NCBI RefSeq assembly: GCF_000336385.2
Contig: NZ_HG424513.1
Span: 1-64,000 of the forward strand
Reading direction: 5' to 3'
From: Lysobacter antibioticus HS124
GTDB lineage: Bacteria > Pseudomonadota > Gammaproteobacteria > Xanthomonadales > Xanthomonadaceae
DNA: 64,000 bases
The notes under the pieces were generated by a model. It saw only the letters and a list, made by a program, of their open reading frames with translations, made no database searches and was not told the origin of the DNA. Below, one piece after another: positions 8,651 through 17,469 of this stretch. Within the stretch, counting starts at the first letter, position 1, and each line of letters begins with the position of its first letter. The position numbers were made by a program, and so were the translations under genes.

Positions 8651-10078
8651 TCAGGCGGCGCCGGCGTCCTGGTCGGTGACCACCCGGCCGCGCAGCGAGT
8701 TGGACATGGCCTCGGTGATCAGCACGTCGACGAACCGGCCGATCAGCCGCGGCGGGGCGGGGAAGTTCACCGAGCGCATGTTCTCGGTCTTGCCGGTGAG
8801 CTCGTTGGGGTTCTTGCGCGAGGGGCCTTCGACCAGCACCGTCTGCACGCTGCCGACCATGGCCTGGGAAATCTTCGCCGCATTGGCGTTGATCGCCGCC
8901 TGCAGGCGCGACAGGCGCGCGTGCTTCTCCTCGCTGGAGACGGTGTCTTCCAGGTCCGCGGCCGGGGTGCCCGGGCGGCGCGAATAGATGAACGAGAACG
9001 ACTGGTCGAAGCCGACGTCCTCGATCAGCTTCATGGTCTTCTCGAAGTCGGCCTCGGTCTCGCCGGGGAAGCCGACGATGAAGTCCGAGGAGATCGAGAT
9101 GTTCGGGCGCACCGCGCGCAGCTTGCGGATCTTCTGCTTGAACTCCAGCGCGGTGTAGCCGCGCTTCATCGCCGCCAGGATGCGGTCGCTGCCGGCCTGC
9201 ACCGGCAGGTGCAGGTAGTCGGCCAGCTGCGGCACGTCGCGGTAGGCCTCGACCAGCGAGTCGCTGAACTCCAGCGGGTGCGAGGTGGTGAAGCGGATCC
9301 GGTCGATGCCGTCGATCTGGGCGATGGTGCGGATCAGCAGGCCGAGATCGGCGACCTCCGCCGAGGCGGCGCCGTCCTCGCCGGCCATCGGCCCGCGGTA
9401 GGCGTTGACGTTCTGGCCGAGCAGGTTGATCTCGCGCACGCCCTGGCCGGCGAGCTGGGCGACTTCGACCAGCACGTCCTCGAACGGCCGGCTGACTTCC
9501 TCGCCGCGGGTATAGGGCACCACGCAGAACGAGCAGTACTTGCTGCAGCCTTCCATGATCGAGACGAAGGCGCTGGGGCCTTCGGCGCGCGGCTCGGGCA
9601 GGCGGTCGAACTTCTCGATCTCCGGGAAGCTGATGTCGACCTGGGGCAGGCCGGTCTCGCGCTTGGCGCGGATCAGCTCGGGCAGGCGGTGCAGGGTCTG
9701 CGGGCCGAACACCAGATCCACGTGCGGAGCGCGCTTGACGATCGCCGCGCCCTCCTGCGAGGCGACGCAGCCGCCGACGCCGATGATGACCGGGCGCCCG
9801 CCCTGCTTGAGCTGCTTCCAGCGGCCGAGCTGGCTGAACACCTTCTCCTGGGCCTTCTCGCGGATCGAGCAGGTGTTGATCAGGATGACGTCGGCCTCGG
9901 CGGCGTCCTGGGTGAGCTCCAGGCCTTCGCTGGCGGCGAGCACGTCGGCCATCTTGGCCGAGTCGTACTCGTTCATCTGGCAGCCGTGGGTCTCGATGAA
10001 CAGTTTCTTGGCGCCGGGCGTGGACGGCCGGGCGGCGCCCGCGGCGGGCGCCGTGGGCAGGGGGTGCAGGTCGGTCAT
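8651..10078 (-). CDS. miaB: tRNA-2-methylthio-N6-dimethylallyladenosine synthase MiaB
   Basis: A 475-residue radical-SAM methylthiotransferase that adds a 2-methylthio group to i6A at position 37 of tRNAs reading UNN codons. The N-terminal MTTase domain has the cluster cysteines C33 (ETHGCQMN), C70 (NTCSIREK) and C104 (GGCVASQ). The radical-SAM CxxxCxxC motif is CSKYCSFC (C178, C182, C185), followed by PYTRGEE. A C-terminal TRAM domain covers the last 65 residues or so. Length and motifs match MiaB rather than RimO or MtaB. It is divergent from the lytic transglycosylase gene and leads a two-gene unit with the GNAT gene. Confidence 0.96.
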   Translation of the reverse strand: MTDLHPLPTAPAAGAARPSTPGAKKLFIETHGCQMNEYDSAKMADVLAASEGLELTQDAAEADVILINTCSIREKAQEKVFSQLGRWKQLKQGGRPVIIGVGGCVASQEGAAIVKRAPHVDLVFGPQTLHRLPELIRAKRETGLPQVDISFPEIEKFDRLPEPRAEGPSAFVSIMEGCSKYCSFCVVPYTRGEEVSRPFEDVLVEVAQLAGQGVREINLLGQNVNAYRGPMAGEDGAASAEVADLGLLIRTIAQIDGIDRIRFTTSHPLEFSDSLVEAYRDVPQLADYLHLPVQAGSDRILAAMKRGYTALEFKQKIRKLRAVRPNISISSDFIVGFPGETEADFEKTMKLIEDVGFDQSFSFIYSRRPGTPAADLEDTVSSEEKHARLSRLQAAINANAAKISQAMVGSVQTVLVEGPSRKNPNELTGKTENMRSVNFPAPPRLIGRFVDVLITEAMSNSLRGRVVTDQDAGAA

Positions 10079-10230
10079 GGTTCGGTCCGGGGAGGGCGGC
10101 GGTTAATCCGCGCCGGAAGGGGGCGACAGTGTAGCCGCAACCGGGGCCCGGCGGGCCCTGTCCGCGCCGCCGGTCACGTTTCAGTATCAAAGACTTGGCA
10201 GTGAGGGCGCGGCAGAGGACACTCGCCGCC

Positions 10231-11232
10231 ATGAGGGGGAGCTCACTACTGTTGGGGATGGCTTGCCTGCTGGCCGTGGCGCCGGCCGTGGCCGGTACCG
10301 TCTGGCGCTGCGAGAACGCCGCCGGCGAGCGCAGCTACGTCAGCAAGAAGCCCAAGGGCCAGACCTGCGTGGTCGCCAGCCAATACACCAGCCGCGCCAG
10401 CCGGCCGCGCAACCCGGCCCCGGCGCCGTACGCGCCGCCGCCGGCCGCCAGCGTCGCTGCGCTCGGCGCGCCGGCCACGGTCAACAACAACCCGCCGGCG
10501 ACCTACAGCGGGGCCGCGGCGATGATGACCGCGGCCGGGCTCAAGACCGCCGCGCCGGCCGCCGCCGCCGCGACCGCAGGCGCTGCCAACGCGATCGCGC
10601 CGGTGACGCCGCCGCCGGCGCCGGCCGCGCCGCAGGCGCCGCCGACCCGGTTGGTGCAAGGCCAGGTCTACTCCTATATCCAGGACGGCGTGCGCCACTA
10701 CACCAGCAAGCGGCCGAAGGGGCTGGCCAGCGCCACCGCGGTGCGCACCATCCGCTATTCCTTCATCGAGACCTGCTTCGCCTGCGCGGCCCGGCCGGGG
10801 GTCAACTTCGGCACCCTGCGCCTGAACACCGAGGCCTACTCGAACGAGATCGCCGCCGCGGCGCGCCAGCACGGGGTCGAAGAGGCGATCGTGCGCGCCA
10901 TCATCCACGCCGAGTCGGCCTATAACCCGAACGCGATGTCGCGGGTCGGCGCGCAGGGGCTGATGCAGTTGATGCCGGCCACCGCGCGCCGCTTCGGAGT
11001 CGCCAATGCCTTCGACGCCGGCCAGAACATCCAGGGCGGCGTGCAGTACCTGGCGTGGTTGCTGAAGCGCTTCAACGGCAACCTGACCCTGGCCGCGGCC
11101 GGCTACAACGCCGGCGAGGGCGCGGTCGACAAGTACAAGGGCGTGCCCCCGTACAGCGAGACCCAGCGCTACGTGCAGCGGGTCGGCGTGCTGGCCGAGC
11201 GTTATCGCGCCGCGGCGACCCTGGCGCGTTGA
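10231..11232 (+). CDS. Lytic transglycosylase (SLT domain) with N-terminal DUF4124-like repeats
   Basis: A 333-residue secreted murein lyase. A signal peptide (MRGSSLLLGMACLLAVAPAVA) is followed by two similar short modules, one starting VWRCENAAGERSYVSKKPKG and one YSYIQDGVRHYTSKRPKG. They resemble DUF4124-type segments and are separated by a long Ala/Pro-rich linker. The SLT domain occupies about residues 210-325. The catalytic Glu228 lies in IIHAESAYNPNAMS, followed by GAQGLMQLMPATARRFG and AAAGYNAGEGAVDKYKG. The ATG at 10231 was preferred over an in-frame ATG at 10195 because it gives a clean signal peptide. It acts in the periplasm on peptidoglycan. Confidence 0.9.
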   Translation: MRGSSLLLGMACLLAVAPAVAGTVWRCENAAGERSYVSKKPKGQTCVVASQYTSRASRPRNPAPAPYAPPPAASVAALGAPATVNNNPPATYSGAAAMMTAAGLKTAAPAAAAATAGAANAIAPVTPPPAPAAPQAPPTRLVQGQVYSYIQDGVRHYTSKRPKGLASATAVRTIRYSFIETCFACAARPGVNFGTLRLNTEAYSNEIAAAARQHGVEEAIVRAIIHAESAYNPNAMSRVGAQGLMQLMPATARRFGVANAFDAGQNIQGGVQYLAWLLKRFNGNLTLAAAGYNAGEGAVDKYKGVPPYSETQRYVQRVGVLAERYRAAATLAR

Positions 11233-11395
11233 GCCCGTCCGGCGCCGGGGAGGCGCCGCGGCGGTAGCCTGGAAAGAGTCGTTTTTCGCTTGTTTTACCG
11301 CGTTTCCTGTCGCGGTCGCGGCGTCCGTCGGGCGTCGCCCAGGCAGGGCGCGGACGCGCGGGTGCGGGCGGTCCGGTTTTTTGCAATAGGGCCGA

Positions 11396-11425
11396 TTGTC
11401 GCGCCCTTAACGGTTCCGCTACACT
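11396..11425 (+). promoter_or_regulatory. Candidate sigma-70 promoter of petABC
   Basis: TTGTCG (11396-11401) and TACACT (11420-11425) are separated by 18 bases and lie about 105 bases before petA. The same two hexamers, with 17-base spacing, precede the tRNA-Val gene in this window. The 297 bases between the transglycosylase gene and petA hold no other supported feature. Confidence 0.45.
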
Positions 11426-11529
11426 TCCCTGTCTTTTGAGCCGCCAGCCTTCCGCCAGTGGTACAAGTAGTCGCTCCTGGTGCAGGTCTTCGCGGCGTAA
11501 CTTCGAACTGCAGCTTTGCGGAGTGCCGG

Positions 11530-12141
11530 ATGGCCAACCAAGGGGTCCACGATCCTATCAACACGGGCCGCCGTCGGTTCCTGACGGCGACCACGGCAGT
11601 GGTCGGCGCGGTCGGGGCCGGCTTTGCGGCGGTGCCTTTCATCAAGTCCTGGAATCCGAGCGCGCGCGCCAAGCTCGCGGGCGCTCCGGTGACGGCCGAC
11701 ATCAGCGCCCTGGCCGAGGGCCAGCGGCTGATCCTTGAGTGGCGCGGCCAGCCGATCTGGATCGTCAAGCGCTCCAAGGCGATCCTCGACGCGTTGCCGA
11801 CCCTGGATCCGCACCTGCGCGATCCCAAGTCGGACAACAAGGACCAGCAGCCCGACTACATCAAGGGCGAGCTGCGTTCGATCAAGCCGGACATCTCGGT
11901 CCTGGTCGGCCTGTGCACCCACCTGGGCTGTTCGCCGGAAATGAAGGCCGAGATCCGCCCCGAACCGTTCGATCCGGAATGGAAGGGCGGCTACTTCTGC
12001 CCCTGCCACAAGTCGCGCTTCGACATGGCCGGGCGCGTGTTCCAGGGCGTGCCGGCGCCGATCAACCTGCTGGTGCCGCCGCATCACTACGAGAACGACA
12101 CCACGATCGTGATCGGCGTTGACCCGAAGGGAGCGGCGTAA
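11530..12141 (+). CDS. petA: Ubiquinol-cytochrome c reductase iron-sulfur (Rieske) subunit
   Basis: A 203-residue Rieske protein of the cytochrome bc1 complex. It passes electrons from ubiquinol to cytochrome c1. The N-terminal Tat-type segment GRRRFLTATTAVVGAVGAG (13-31) remains as the membrane anchor. Rieske box I is CTHLGC (C129, H131, C134) and box II is CPCH (C157, C159, H160), giving the two Cys and two His ligands plus the disulfide. A frame extending back to 11458 exists, but the ATG at 11530 gives the normal family N-terminus. petB starts three bases after the stop. Confidence 0.96.
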   Translation: MANQGVHDPINTGRRRFLTATTAVVGAVGAGFAAVPFIKSWNPSARAKLAGAPVTADISALAEGQRLILEWRGQPIWIVKRSKAILDALPTLDPHLRDPKSDNKDQQPDYIKGELRSIKPDISVLVGLCTHLGCSPEMKAEIRPEPFDPEWKGGYFCPCHKSRFDMAGRVFQGVPAPINLLVPPHHYENDTTIVIGVDPKGAA

Positions 12142-12144
12142 GCC

Positions 12145-13404
12145 ATGGCCAACATCCTCACCCGCACCGCCAACAACGTGTTCGACTGGGTCACCGCCCG
12201 CGCGCCCGGCATGATGCCGGTCTACCGCAAGCACATGACCGAGTACTACGCGCCGAAGAATTTCAATCTTTGGTACTACTTCGGCTCGCTCGCCCTGCTG
12301 GTGCTGGTCAACCAGATCGTCACCGGCATCTTCCTGACGATGCACTTCAAGCCGAGCGCGACCGAGGCCTTCGCTTCGGTCGAGTACATCATGCGCGACG
12401 TGGAATGGGGCTGGCTGATCCGGTACATGCATTCCACCGGCGCCTCGCTGTTCTTCATCGTCGTCTACCTGCACATGTTCCGCGGCCTGATGTACGGCTC
12501 GTACCAGAAGCCGCGCGAGCTGGTGTGGATCCTGGGCATGTTCATCTATCTGGTGCTGATGGCCGAAGCCTTCATGGGCTACGTGCTGCCGTGGGGCCAG
12601 ATGTCGTTCTGGGGCGCCAAGGTCATCATCTCGCTGTTCGGCGCGATCCCGGTGATCGGCAACGGCCTGACCGAGTGGATCATGGGCGACTACCTGCCCG
12701 GCGACGCCACCCTCAACCGCTTCTTCGCCCTGCACGTGATCGCGCTGCCGCTGGTGCTGCTGCTGCTGGTCGTGCTGCACCTGGGCGCGCTGCACGAGGT
12801 CGGCTCCAACAATCCCGACGGCGTCGACATCAAGTACGGCCCGAAGGGCAACCGCTGGGACGCGAACAAGCCGGCCGACGGCATTCCGTTCCACCCGTAC
12901 TACACGGTCAAGGACCTGGTCGGGGTCGGCTTCTTCCTGATCATCGCCGCCTTCATCATCTTCTTCGCCCCGGCCTTCGGCGGCTGGTTCCTCGAGCACG
13001 ACAACTTCACCGAGGCCAACCGCCTGGTGACGCCGGAGCACATCAAGCCGGTGTGGTACTACACGCCGTACTACGCGATGCTGCGCGTGATCCCGGACAA
13101 GCTCGGCGGCGTGATCGTGATGTTCGCGGCGATCGCGATCCTGTTCCTGGTGCCGTGGCTGGACCGCAGCAAGGTCAAGTCGCACCGCTACCGCGGCTGG
13201 ATCACCAAGCTGATGCTCGCCGTGCTGGCGGTGTGCTTCCTGTGGCTGGGCAAGATCGGCGCCGGCCCCGGCACCGATCCGGTCGAGACCATCATCGGCC
13301 GCGTGCTGACCTTCCTGTACTTCGTTTTCTTCATCACCATGCCGCTGTGGACCAAGCTGGACAAGACCAAGCCGGTGCCGGAACGGGTGACGATGCATGA
13401 CTAA
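12145..13404 (+). CDS. petB: Cytochrome b subunit of the bc1 complex
   Basis: A 419-residue integral membrane cytochrome b carrying both quinone sites and two b hemes. Two histidine pairs ligate the hemes: H96 and H110 (RYMHSTGASLFFIVVYLHMF), and H197 and H212 (FFALHVIALP...VVLHLG). The Qo-site PEWY motif appears in variant form as KPVWYYTPYYAMLR near 310. The usual eight transmembrane helices are followed by an extra C-terminal helix. It sits between the Rieske and cytochrome c1 genes, and its stop overlaps a possible petC start. Confidence 0.96.
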   Translation: MANILTRTANNVFDWVTARAPGMMPVYRKHMTEYYAPKNFNLWYYFGSLALLVLVNQIVTGIFLTMHFKPSATEAFASVEYIMRDVEWGWLIRYMHSTGASLFFIVVYLHMFRGLMYGSYQKPRELVWILGMFIYLVLMAEAFMGYVLPWGQMSFWGAKVIISLFGAIPVIGNGLTEWIMGDYLPGDATLNRFFALHVIALPLVLLLLVVLHLGALHEVGSNNPDGVDIKYGPKGNRWDANKPADGIPFHPYYTVKDLVGVGFFLIIAAFIIFFAPAFGGWFLEHDNFTEANRLVTPEHIKPVWYYTPYYAMLRVIPDKLGGVIVMFAAIAILFLVPWLDRSKVKSHRYRGWITKLMLAVLAVCFLWLGKIGAGPGTDPVETIIGRVLTFLYFVFFITMPLWTKLDKTKPVPERVTMHD

Positions 13405-14224
13405 CCACGCTATGCAGGTCCCTCTGCAAGAGCCCGCACGCCCGCGTGCGGACTTTCCGAATAGCCAGCCCTTCAAGAAGAACCGCATCGTGAAGAAGCT
13501 CGCCACCTTCGCCGCCGGCCTGCTCGTGTCGGCCACCGCCTTCGCCTCCGGCGGCGGCGACCTGATGCAGTCGGGCACCGACCTCAGCGACCGCGCCTCG
13601 CTGCAGCGCGGCGCCCAGCTGTACATGAACTACTGCTCCGGCTGCCATTCGCTGAAGTACCTGCGCTATTCGCGCATGGCCGAGGATCTGGGCCTGAGCG
13701 AAGAGGAGGTCATGAAGAACCTCAACTTCACCGGCGCCAAGTTCGGCGAGCACATCCAGGTCAACCTGACCGAGGCGCACGCCAACCAGTGGTTCGGCAA
13801 GATGCCGCCGGACCTGAGCCTGATCACCCGCGTGCGCGGCAGCGATTGGGTCTACACCTACCTGAATTCGTTCTACCTCGACGAGTCGCGGCCGCTGGGC
13901 TGGAACAACAAGCTGTTCCCGAACGCCTCGATGCCGAACCCGCTGTGGGAGCTGCAAGGGCTGCAGCACGCCGAGTTCGGCGAACCCGACAAGACCACCG
14001 GCGAACGTCCGGTGCATGCGCTCAAGGTCGTTCAGCCCGGCTCGCTCGACGAGCAGGGCTTCAAGACCGCGGTGCGCGACATCACCACATTCCTCGAGTA
14101 CGCCGGCGAACCGGCCGCGCTCAAGCGCCAGAGCATCGGCGTTTGGGTGATCCTGTTCCTGGCGTTGTTCACCTTCATCGCGTATCTGTTGAAGACCGAG
14201 TACTGGCGCGACGTGGAACACTGA
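13397..14224 (+). CDS. petC: Cytochrome c1 subunit of the bc1 complex
   Basis: A cytochrome c1 with heme motif CSGCH (C80, C83, H84 counting from 13397) and a C-terminal transmembrane anchor (VWVILFLALFTFIAYLL). The start is uncertain. The ATG at 13397 overlaps the petB stop (ATGACTAA) and suggests coupling, but it puts 31 residues before the signal peptide. An in-frame GTG at 13490 begins directly at a clean signal peptide (KKLATFAAGLLVSATAFA). A hairpin at 13431-13454 lies between the two candidate starts. The longer form is given as the coordinates; the shorter (244 residues) is quite possible. Confidence 0.93.
   Translation: MTNHAMQVPLQEPARPRADFPNSQPFKKNRIVKKLATFAAGLLVSATAFASGGGDLMQSGTDLSDRASLQRGAQLYMNYCSGCHSLKYLRYSRMAEDLGLSEEEVMKNLNFTGAKFGEHIQVNLTEAHANQWFGKMPPDLSLITRVRGSDWVYTYLNSFYLDESRPLGWNNKLFPNASMPNPLWELQGLQHAEFGEPDKTTGERPVHALKVVQPGSLDEQGFKTAVRDITTFLEYAGEPAALKRQSIGVWVILFLALFTFIAYLLKTEYWRDVEH
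13431..13454 (+). terminator. Terminator-like hairpin inside the 5' end of petC
   Basis: AGCCCGCAC and GTGCGGACT form a nine-position stem with one mismatch and a six-base loop, followed by only TT. The same arms with a different loop occur after rplT (46749-46772), where a terminator makes sense. Here the hairpin could cause partial termination or protect the petAB message. Confidence 0.4.
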
Positions 14225-14239
14225 TCCCAGTCCAGCGAG

Positions 14240-14268
14240 AAGCCCGGGCCGCAAGGCGCGGGCTTTTC
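14240..14268 (+). terminator. Rho-independent terminator after petC
   Basis: AAGCCCG pairs with CGGGCTT across a 12-base segment and is followed by a short T run, 16 bases after the petC stop codon. It ends the petABC unit; sspA starts 140 bases downstream. Confidence 0.7.
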
Positions 14269-14409
14269 CGTTTGCGGGGGGCGGCCGGGGAGCCGCCGGT
14301 CCGGAGGCGGACGAGGGCGGAACGAAGCGCGGACTCGAGGCCGTGACGACCTTCCACAGCGGGTGGAGGGCGTCTTGCGACTGGCGGATTCCGGTCGCTG
14401 GAGAGGTCG

Positions 14410-15048
14410 ATGATGGCGGCGAGCCCCCGTATGCGTAATGCCCTGACTCTGTTTTCGTCCACCGATTGCGTCCTGTGCCATCGCGTCCGCCTGGTGCTGG
14501 CGGCCAAGGGCGTGAACTACGACCTGATACCGGTCGACCCGCAGAATCCGCCGGAAGACCTCGTCGACCTCAATCCCTATCACTCGGTGCCGACCCTGGT
14601 CGAGCGCGACCTGGTCCTGTACGCGGCCAGCGTGGTCAGCGAATACCTGGACGAGCGCTATCCGCACCCGCCGCTGATGCCGGTCGACCCGCTGTCCCGC
14701 GCCCGCCTGCGCCTGGCCATGCTGCGCCTGGAGCACGACTGGGTGCCGCAGGTGCAGGCGATTCAGATGGGCAACAAAGTCCAGGCCGAGGCCGCGCGCA
14801 AGCGGCTCAAGGAACTGCTGACCGCCTCGGTGCCGCTGTTCAAGGCCAGCAAGTTCTTCCTCAACCCCGAGATGAGCCTGGCCGATTGCGCCATGGCGCC
14901 GATCATCTGGCGCCTGCCTTCTCTGGACGTGGCCCTGCCGAAGGACGGCAAGGCGATCGAGGACTACGGCAACCGGATCTTCCGCAGCCCCGGGTTCAGC
15001 CGCAGTCTGACCGACCAGGAACGGCGCTTGCGCGATCTGCCGACCTGA
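14410..15048 (+). CDS. sspA: Stringent starvation protein A (GST-fold RNA polymerase-associated protein)
   Basis: A 212-residue SspA homologue. The GST-type thioredoxin fold begins with TLFSSTDCVLCHRVRLVLAAKG, and the typical SNAIL-like segment HSVPTLVERDLVLYAASVVSEYLDE follows. The C-terminal helical domain carries the SspA-like tail EYGNRIFRSPGF-type ending. In E. coli SspA binds RNA polymerase under starvation and acid stress. sspB follows 97 bases downstream, which strengthens the call. GGAGAGG lies just before tandem ATGs at 14410 and 14413; the first is used. Location downstream of petABC is the usual arrangement in gamma- and betaproteobacteria. Confidence 0.93.
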   Translation: MMAASPRMRNALTLFSSTDCVLCHRVRLVLAAKGVNYDLIPVDPQNPPEDLVDLNPYHSVPTLVERDLVLYAASVVSEYLDERYPHPPLMPVDPLSRARLRLAMLRLEHDWVPQVQAIQMGNKVQAEAARKRLKELLTASVPLFKASKFFLNPEMSLADCAMAPIIWRLPSLDVALPKDGKAIEDYGNRIFRSPGFSRSLTDQERRLRDLPT

Positions 15049-15145
15049 GTTTCAGCGCCACGGCGTGGGCGCGCCGAGGTGCCGGATCCGGGGCTTCGGC
15101 GCGGACGCCTCGTCGCGCATGCCGGCATGGGGCTAAAATGCCGGC

Positions 15146-15628
15146 ATGACCGAAAGCAGCTCGACGATGACCAGCCACCGCCCCTACCTGCTGCGGGCGC
15201 TGTACGAGTGGATCGCCGACAACGGCATGACCCCGCATCTGCTGGTCGATGCGACCCGCCCGGCGGTGCAGGTGCCCAGCCACGCGGTCAAGGACGGCAA
15301 GATCGTCCTCAACGTCGCCGCGCGCGCGGTCTCGCACCTGGAAATGGGCAACGACGTGATCCGTTTCAGCGCCCGCTTCGGCGGCGTCAGCCATCCGGTA
15401 TCGGTACCGGTCGGCGCGGTGCTGGCGATCTACGCCCGCGAAACCGGGCAGGGCATGGCCCTGCCGGAAGACGTCGGCATGGAAGAGGCGGGCCTGGAGG
15501 ACGAGGCCGGCGAAACCGCGACCCCGCCCCTGACCGCGGTCCCCAACGACCCCAACGACGGCGGCGACGACGACGGCCCGCAGACCCCCACGCCGCGCCG
15601 CGGCGGACACCTGCGCATCGTCAAGTAA
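15146..15628 (+). CDS. sspB: ClpXP protease specificity-enhancing factor SspB
   Basis: A 160-residue SspB homologue that tethers ssrA-tagged and other substrates to ClpX. The globular substrate-binding domain is about residues 10-115 (RPYLLRALYEWIADNGMTPHLLVDA, then AVLAIYARETGQGM). A flexible acidic, Pro-rich linker follows, and the extreme C-terminus GGHLRIVK is the ClpX-docking XB tail typical of the family. A second in-frame ATG at 15167 is an alternative start. It follows sspA, as in E. coli. Confidence 0.94.
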   Translation: MTESSSTMTSHRPYLLRALYEWIADNGMTPHLLVDATRPAVQVPSHAVKDGKIVLNVAARAVSHLEMGNDVIRFSARFGGVSHPVSVPVGAVLAIYARETGQGMALPEDVGMEEAGLEDEAGETATPPLTAVPNDPNDGGDDDGPQTPTPRRGGHLRIVK

Positions 15629-15651
15629 GCGGCCGCGCACCTTGCGCATGG

Positions 15652-15880
15652 GGTAGGAGCGGCGCAAGCCGCGACCGCCATGCCCCCGTTCTCGCGTCGC
15701 CGTCTTCAGCCGCTGTCGTAGGAGCGGCGTGAGCCGCGACCACCGAAGCGCTGAACGATGCTCGCCTGCGTCAAGAATTGCGCCGATCGGCATGAGCGCG
15801 CACAGCCCTCGCATGGCCGGACTTCGGGCAACCGCGCTGGCGTACGTCGCTGCGGTTGTCGCGGCTCACGCCGCTCCTAC
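15652..15880. repeat. Three copies of a GTAGGAGCGGCG intergenic repeat, two inverted
   Basis: The 25-27 base unit GTAGGAGCGGCG(C/T)(A/G)AGCCGCGAC occurs directly at about 15652-15678 and 15718-15744, and inverted at 15854-15880. The second and third copies can pair into a long stem enclosing about 110 bases. The unit itself is nearly palindromic (GCGGC..GCCGC). It lies between convergent genes (sspB and the DUF3301 gene). Such units are common in Lysobacter-type genomes; a degenerate inverted pair lies near 245-397. Confidence 0.75.
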
Positions 15881-15893
15881 AGGTGGCTGGCGC

Positions 15894-16217
15894 TCAGTGC
15901 AGCGACGCCGGTTCGCGCGCGACCGGTCCGCTGAACGCGACCAGGCGGCCGTCGCGCAGCACCAGGCGGCCGACGTGGCGGTCTTCGCCGTCGATCGAAT
16001 AGTCGAAACGGAAGGTGCGCTCGAAGCCGAGCCAGCCGCTTTCGCGCCGGATCAGGCGCAGGCCGACGGCGTGCACGCTCTGGTCCAGCCATTGCACGCC
16101 AGCGGCGCGGCAGGCGTCGCGGCCGACCGCCTCGGCGCGCTCCGCGGCGGCGCGGCCGGCGCTCCAGAAAGCGAAGGCGGCGGCGCCGAAGATCATCAGC
16201 AGGATCAGGGTAGGCAT
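15894..16217 (-). CDS. DUF3301 family small membrane-anchored protein
   Basis: A 107-residue protein with one N-terminal membrane helix (LILLMIFGAAAFAFWSAG, 4-21) and a soluble domain containing QWLDQSVHAVGLRLIRRESG, FERTFRFDYSIDGEDRHVG and GRLVLRDGRLVAF. This pattern is that of DUF3301, a family of unknown function in gammaproteobacteria. It lies 43 bases downstream of nadC on the same strand and may be cotranscribed. Its role is unknown. Confidence 0.75.
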   Translation of the reverse strand: MPTLILLMIFGAAAFAFWSAGRAAAERAEAVGRDACRAAGVQWLDQSVHAVGLRLIRRESGWLGFERTFRFDYSIDGEDRHVGRLVLRDGRLVAFSGPVAREPASLH

Positions 16218-16260
16218 GATGGCGCAGTGGTGGCGGCGGCGAAGGGCAAAGCCAAGGGGC

Positions 16261-17139
16261 TCAGGCCGGCGGCGGACCGAGTTTCAGCGAAAGGTCGATC
16301 GCGCGCACATGCTTGGTCAGGCCGCCGATCGAAATGCAGTCGACCCCGTCCTCGGCGATCGCGCGCAGGCCTTCCAGGTCCACGCCGCCGGAGACTTCCA
16401 GCGGGATCCGCCCGCCATAGGGCTCGGCGCGGGCGATGCGCACGGCTTCGCGCCGGGTCGCGGCGTCGAAGTCGTCGATCAAGATCCGGTCGCAGCCCTG
16501 GTCCAGGGCTTCGCGCAGCTGCGCCAGAGTCTCGACCTCGACGATCAGCGGCAGCTGCGGATAACGGTCGCGCGCGCCGTGGATCGCCGCGGTCAGCGAG
16601 CCGGCCGCGCGGACGTGGTTTTCCTTGAGCATGACGGCGTCGTACAGGCCGATGCGGTGGTTGACTCCGCCGCCGACCCGGACCGCGTACTTCTGCGCCA
16701 GGCGCAGGCCGGGCAGGGTTTTGCGGGTGTCGAGGATGCGAGTGCCGGTGCCGCGCACCGCCTCGACGTAGCGGGCGGTGACCGTGGCGGTGCCGGACAG
16801 GGTCTGGAGGAAGTTCAGCGAGGCGCGCTCGGCGCTGACCAGGGCGCGGGCGCGGCCCTGCAGGGTCGCCAGCACCGTGCCCTTGGCGACCCGGTCGCCC
16901 TCGGCCACGCGCCAGTCGATCACGACCTCGGGGTCGAGCGCGCGGTGGCAGGCGTCGAACCAGGGCCGGCCGCAGACCACCGCGTCTTCCTTGCACAGCA
17001 GGTAGGCGCTGTCGGCGGCGTCGGGCAGCAGCGAGGCGGTGACGTCGCCCGGGCCGAGGTCCTCGGCCAGGGCGTCGGCGACGTCGGCCTCGATCTCGCC
17101 CGCCGGCGGCGGGGTCAGGTCGCGCTCGGGCGCGTTCAT
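16261..17139 (-). CDS. nadC: Nicotinate-nucleotide pyrophosphorylase (quinolinate phosphoribosyltransferase)
   Basis: A 292-residue NadC, which converts quinolinate and PRPP to nicotinate mononucleotide, CO2 and PPi in de novo NAD synthesis. The N-terminal domain contains EDLGPGDVTASLL and the phrase GTVLATLQGRARALVSAERASLNFLQ. The barrel domain has ILDTRKTLPGLR, KYAVRVGGGVNHRIGLYDAVMLKENH with the substrate-binding Arg/Lys/His residues, and ends with LEVSGGVDLEGLRAIAEDGVDCISIGGLT. The start overlaps the stop of the upstream Trm112-like gene (ATGA), so the two are coupled. Confidence 0.96.
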   Translation of the reverse strand: MNAPERDLTPPPAGEIEADVADALAEDLGPGDVTASLLPDAADSAYLLCKEDAVVCGRPWFDACHRALDPEVVIDWRVAEGDRVAKGTVLATLQGRARALVSAERASLNFLQTLSGTATVTARYVEAVRGTGTRILDTRKTLPGLRLAQKYAVRVGGGVNHRIGLYDAVMLKENHVRAAGSLTAAIHGARDRYPQLPLIVEVETLAQLREALDQGCDRILIDDFDAATRREAVRIARAEPYGGRIPLEVSGGVDLEGLRAIAEDGVDCISIGGLTKHVRAIDLSLKLGPPPA

Positions 17140-17405
17140 GCGGCCGGCAGGCCGTCGATCTGGGCCGCGGCGATGGCGTTCTCCGCGTCCAGCAGCGGGA
17201 TGCCGTCGTCGACGATGTAGACGATCTTGCGGTCGCGGGTGACCAGGGCCTCGCGCAGGGTCTGGGACTGGGCGTCGCCGCTGCCGCGGACCACCGCGCC
17301 GGCGGCGATCGCCGCGTTCAACGCCTGCAGGCCGCGGCTGTCCAGGGGCAGCAGGGGCTGGCGGGTGGTGGGGCAAACGAGCAGGTCGAGCAATTTGCGA
17401 TCCAT
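17136..17405 (-). CDS. Trm112-family small protein (YcaR-like)
   Basis: An 89-residue protein beginning [20 protein letters not shown], the signature of the Trm112/UPF0434 family. It has a central insert and ends with [21 protein letters not shown]. Only one Cys (C11) of the zinc-ribbon type motif remains, so metal binding is doubtful. Its stop overlaps the nadC start. Upstream ATGs in the same frame exist, but 17405 gives the canonical family start. In other organisms Trm112 activates methyltransferases; the role of the bacterial forms is not settled. Confidence 0.85.
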   Translation of the reverse strand: MDRKLLDLLVCPTTRQPLLPLDSRGLQALNAAIAAGAVVRGSGDAQSQTLREALVTRDRKIVYIVDDGIPLLDAENAIAAAQIDGLPAA

Positions 17406-17469
17406 ACGGTGCGATGCCGGTACGACGGGACAGGGCGTTAGAATACGTCTTTGCGCCAAGGCACGTCCC

